From: Stratiolaelaps scimitus
Lineage: Eukaryota > Arthropoda > Arachnida > Mesostigmata > Laelapidae
NCBI GenBank assembly: GCA_019614645.1
Contig: JABWDB010000034.1
Coordinates: 868,001 to 932,000, forward strand
Direction: 5' to 3'
Length of the DNA stretch: 64,000 nucleotides
The first letter of the stretch is position 1, and each line of letters begins with the position of its first letter. Positions 62,500 through 64,000 of this stretch are shown here, in pieces. A program made the position numbers and the translations under genes. The notes under the pieces were generated by a model that was given only the letters and a program-made list of their open reading frames with translations, was not told the DNA's origin and made no database searches.

Positions 62500-62861
62500 G
62501 GTTTCAATACGTTGCCATCACCGAAGGAGGCAAAGAATCCACCAGGCTTCGGAACATAAACCGCCACAATGATTAGCCACCTGATTATTATTGTCATTAT
62601 CATTACTATCATTGTGATTAGAACCGACACCGATTTCACATCATCCCGACCACTTTGTCGAAGTGTAACGGCTTCATCATAGTCGAGACCTATCCACGCT
62701 GCTATTTAGCATCCGTCCGCCGTACAACACACAATGTACAATGCAATATATGTCTGACTTAGCTATCAATCATCCGCGCAATCCTTATCCTCGTAATCGT
62801 CGTTATGCAGCTCCGCTCCCTTCAATCGTTGGTGATGCCCAAGCGAATCATGTCATGTGGG

Positions 62862-63756
62862 CTAGAACTGTCGCTGGGGAGGATAGTTGTGCTGGGGGGG
62901 CTGTGGCGGCTGAGGCGGTGGCCCGGGACCAAGACGGACTCGTTTCGCGTTTGGGCCCGAATCCGCAGCATTCTGTAATGGATTACAACAATAATAATAA
63001 TAATACCAGTGCCAGCTGGCTAATATACCCTGATTGTCTACATTCTCCTGCGTGATACTTGGGATACATTGTTTATCACAGAATTTACATACAGAATTGA
63101 TCTCTGGTTTATGGAAACATTCTGTTATACAAAGTTACCTGATGGAAGCCATGTAATCTAGTAGTCACACTTAGCGGTTCTCTCTACAAGAGTCTTTCCA
63201 ATTACTATGAACCATAGCTGGAGCTAACAAGAACTGTTGGCTGACTTCCGTTTATTCCGATTAGTTATAATAACAGTCAGTGCTAGTGATTAGGTGAGAT
63301 ATCTGTACATTTCGTACTTCGTACTACGTGTGGTGACGACAAAACCGGACATTCCCCGGCGGGAACTAATTCGACCTAAATGTCTAACATAGTTGGCAGC
63401 GATCAGATACGGGATGCATTCTGTTCAGATAACGACTACACGATGTCAAGTGGAGCAGCAGAATACAATCTTGAATACGTCTCATGTTGATCAGATATGA
63501 TTCGATACAATTGGCGATAACAAACCTTATCGTTATTCGCCTGTTGCGCGTTCGCTTTATCGGCATCATTGTCTTCTTCCGTGAGGAAATCCCTCTTGGG
63601 GTACGGAATCGGCCCCCCAGCGAAGACATCCGCTGTGGGCAGCGGGTCCTCGAGAAAGTACGCGTCACTCATCGCTTGCTCAGATGTCAGCCGCCGGGTG
63701 GGATCCATTAGAAGAAGCCGTTGCAGAAGCTGAAACGCCTTTGACTCGGATTTCAC
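62862..63756 (-). CDS. Cdk8: Cyclin-dependent kinase 8 (Mediator kinase), last two exons, 5' partial in window
   Basis: CDK8 is the kinase of the Mediator kinase module in the nucleus. Two minus-strand exons are visible: 63756-63526 (77 codons) and 62972-62862 (36 codons plus TAG), joined phase 0 by a GT-AG intron. The first carries the end of the kinase C-lobe and the CDK8-specific segment: [14 protein letters not shown], then Y-F-L-E-D-P-L-P-T, then D-V-F-A-G, then I-P-Y-P-K-R-D-F-L. The second carries the K-R-V-R-L-G-P-G motif and a Pro/Gln-rich end ([11 protein letters not shown]). The tail after P-K-R-D-F-L is about 60 residues, much shorter than the long Gln-rich tail of vertebrate CDK8. 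The exon starts phase 0 at a CTGCAG acceptor. The catalytic residues are in exons beyond the right edge of the window. Confidence 0.95.
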
Positions 63757-64000
63757 CTGCAGTCAGAGCATTGATAGAAAGTGCCACTCGTTAAAGAAAT
63801 TGCCAAACGATGGCTGGGGGTACGAATGACAACTGGCGTTGCATTGACACTGTGATGACAATTTGTTTATTCAACACTGAATAGCGCCCCAGACGAGCCA
63901 CATACTAGAACTTGCATGCGCATCAACAGTATTGTATAAGGAATGAGCGTATGGAGTCACGAAGGTGGAAGCCGTCACCTGCACGTGGCAGACCAAGACA
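63757..64000 (-). other. Cdk8 intron (partial)
   Basis: This is sequence 5' of the penultimate Cdk8 exon. No further Cdk8 coding segment is recognised up to the window edge, so it is read as intron. Confidence 0.6.

Overview
This is animal nuclear DNA, most likely from an arthropod. Genes are split by spliceosomal GT-AG introns, there are dense (TA)n microsatellites, no operons, and the recognisable proteins are metazoan. A chelicerate such as a mesostigmatid mite would fit the short introns, the abundant (TA)n tracts and the tandem juvenile-hormone/microsomal-type epoxide hydrolases, but the species assignment is inference only.

Layout. The first 33 kb is gene-poor. It holds a decayed R1/LOA-type non-LTR retrotransposon (about 12.84-14.8 kb), copies of short interspersed repeats, microsatellites and a GC-rich stretch at about 29-30.2 kb. 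A possible minus-strand terminal exon lies at 28.6 kb. The gene-bearing part starts at 33.2 kb. It contains a complete nine-exon fatty-acid amide hydrolase 2-like gene (33228-38654, +), an unidentified candidate exon (40725-40961, +), and two seven-exon epoxide hydrolase genes in tandem (41763-46204 and 56378-60658, both +). The last two exons of the Mediator kinase gene Cdk8 follow (62862-63756, -), and its 5' part lies beyond the right edge. Exon boundaries were set by hand from GT/AG sites (one GC/AG), reading phase and family alignment. The reconstructed lengths are 532, 506 and 478 residues.

The main result is the pair of epoxide hydrolases. Exons 4, 5 and 6 have the same length in both copies (133, 209, 232 nt) and all intron phases agree, so they are tandem duplicates. 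The right copy has the normal family nucleophile elbow G-G-D-W-G with the catalytic Asp. The left copy is intact but reads G-D-S-L-G at the same alignment position: the nucleophilic Asp is Ser, giving a lipase/esterase-like G-x-S-x-G elbow, while the family acid (Asp) and His are retained 27 residues apart in both. The left copy also has an acidic, proline-rich C-terminal tail of about 29 residues. It may be an epoxide-hydrolase fold converted to a Ser-Asp-His hydrolase. Together with the adjacent FAAH2-like serine amidase, the locus carries three lipid-type hydrolases side by side.

Repeats. Three dispersed short families can be built from the window alone: a tRNA-derived SINE (3 copies), a 40-50 bp element with a palindromic core (5 copies, two of them inside introns of the genes above), and a family of about 110-140 bp (4 copies). 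Three minus-strand fragments of LINE 3' coding ends are present, one inside FAAH2 intron 2. A four-unit 30-bp minisatellite lies just upstream of the left epoxide hydrolase. I see no CRISPR, prokaryotic, viral or rRNA feature, and no convincing free-standing tRNA.
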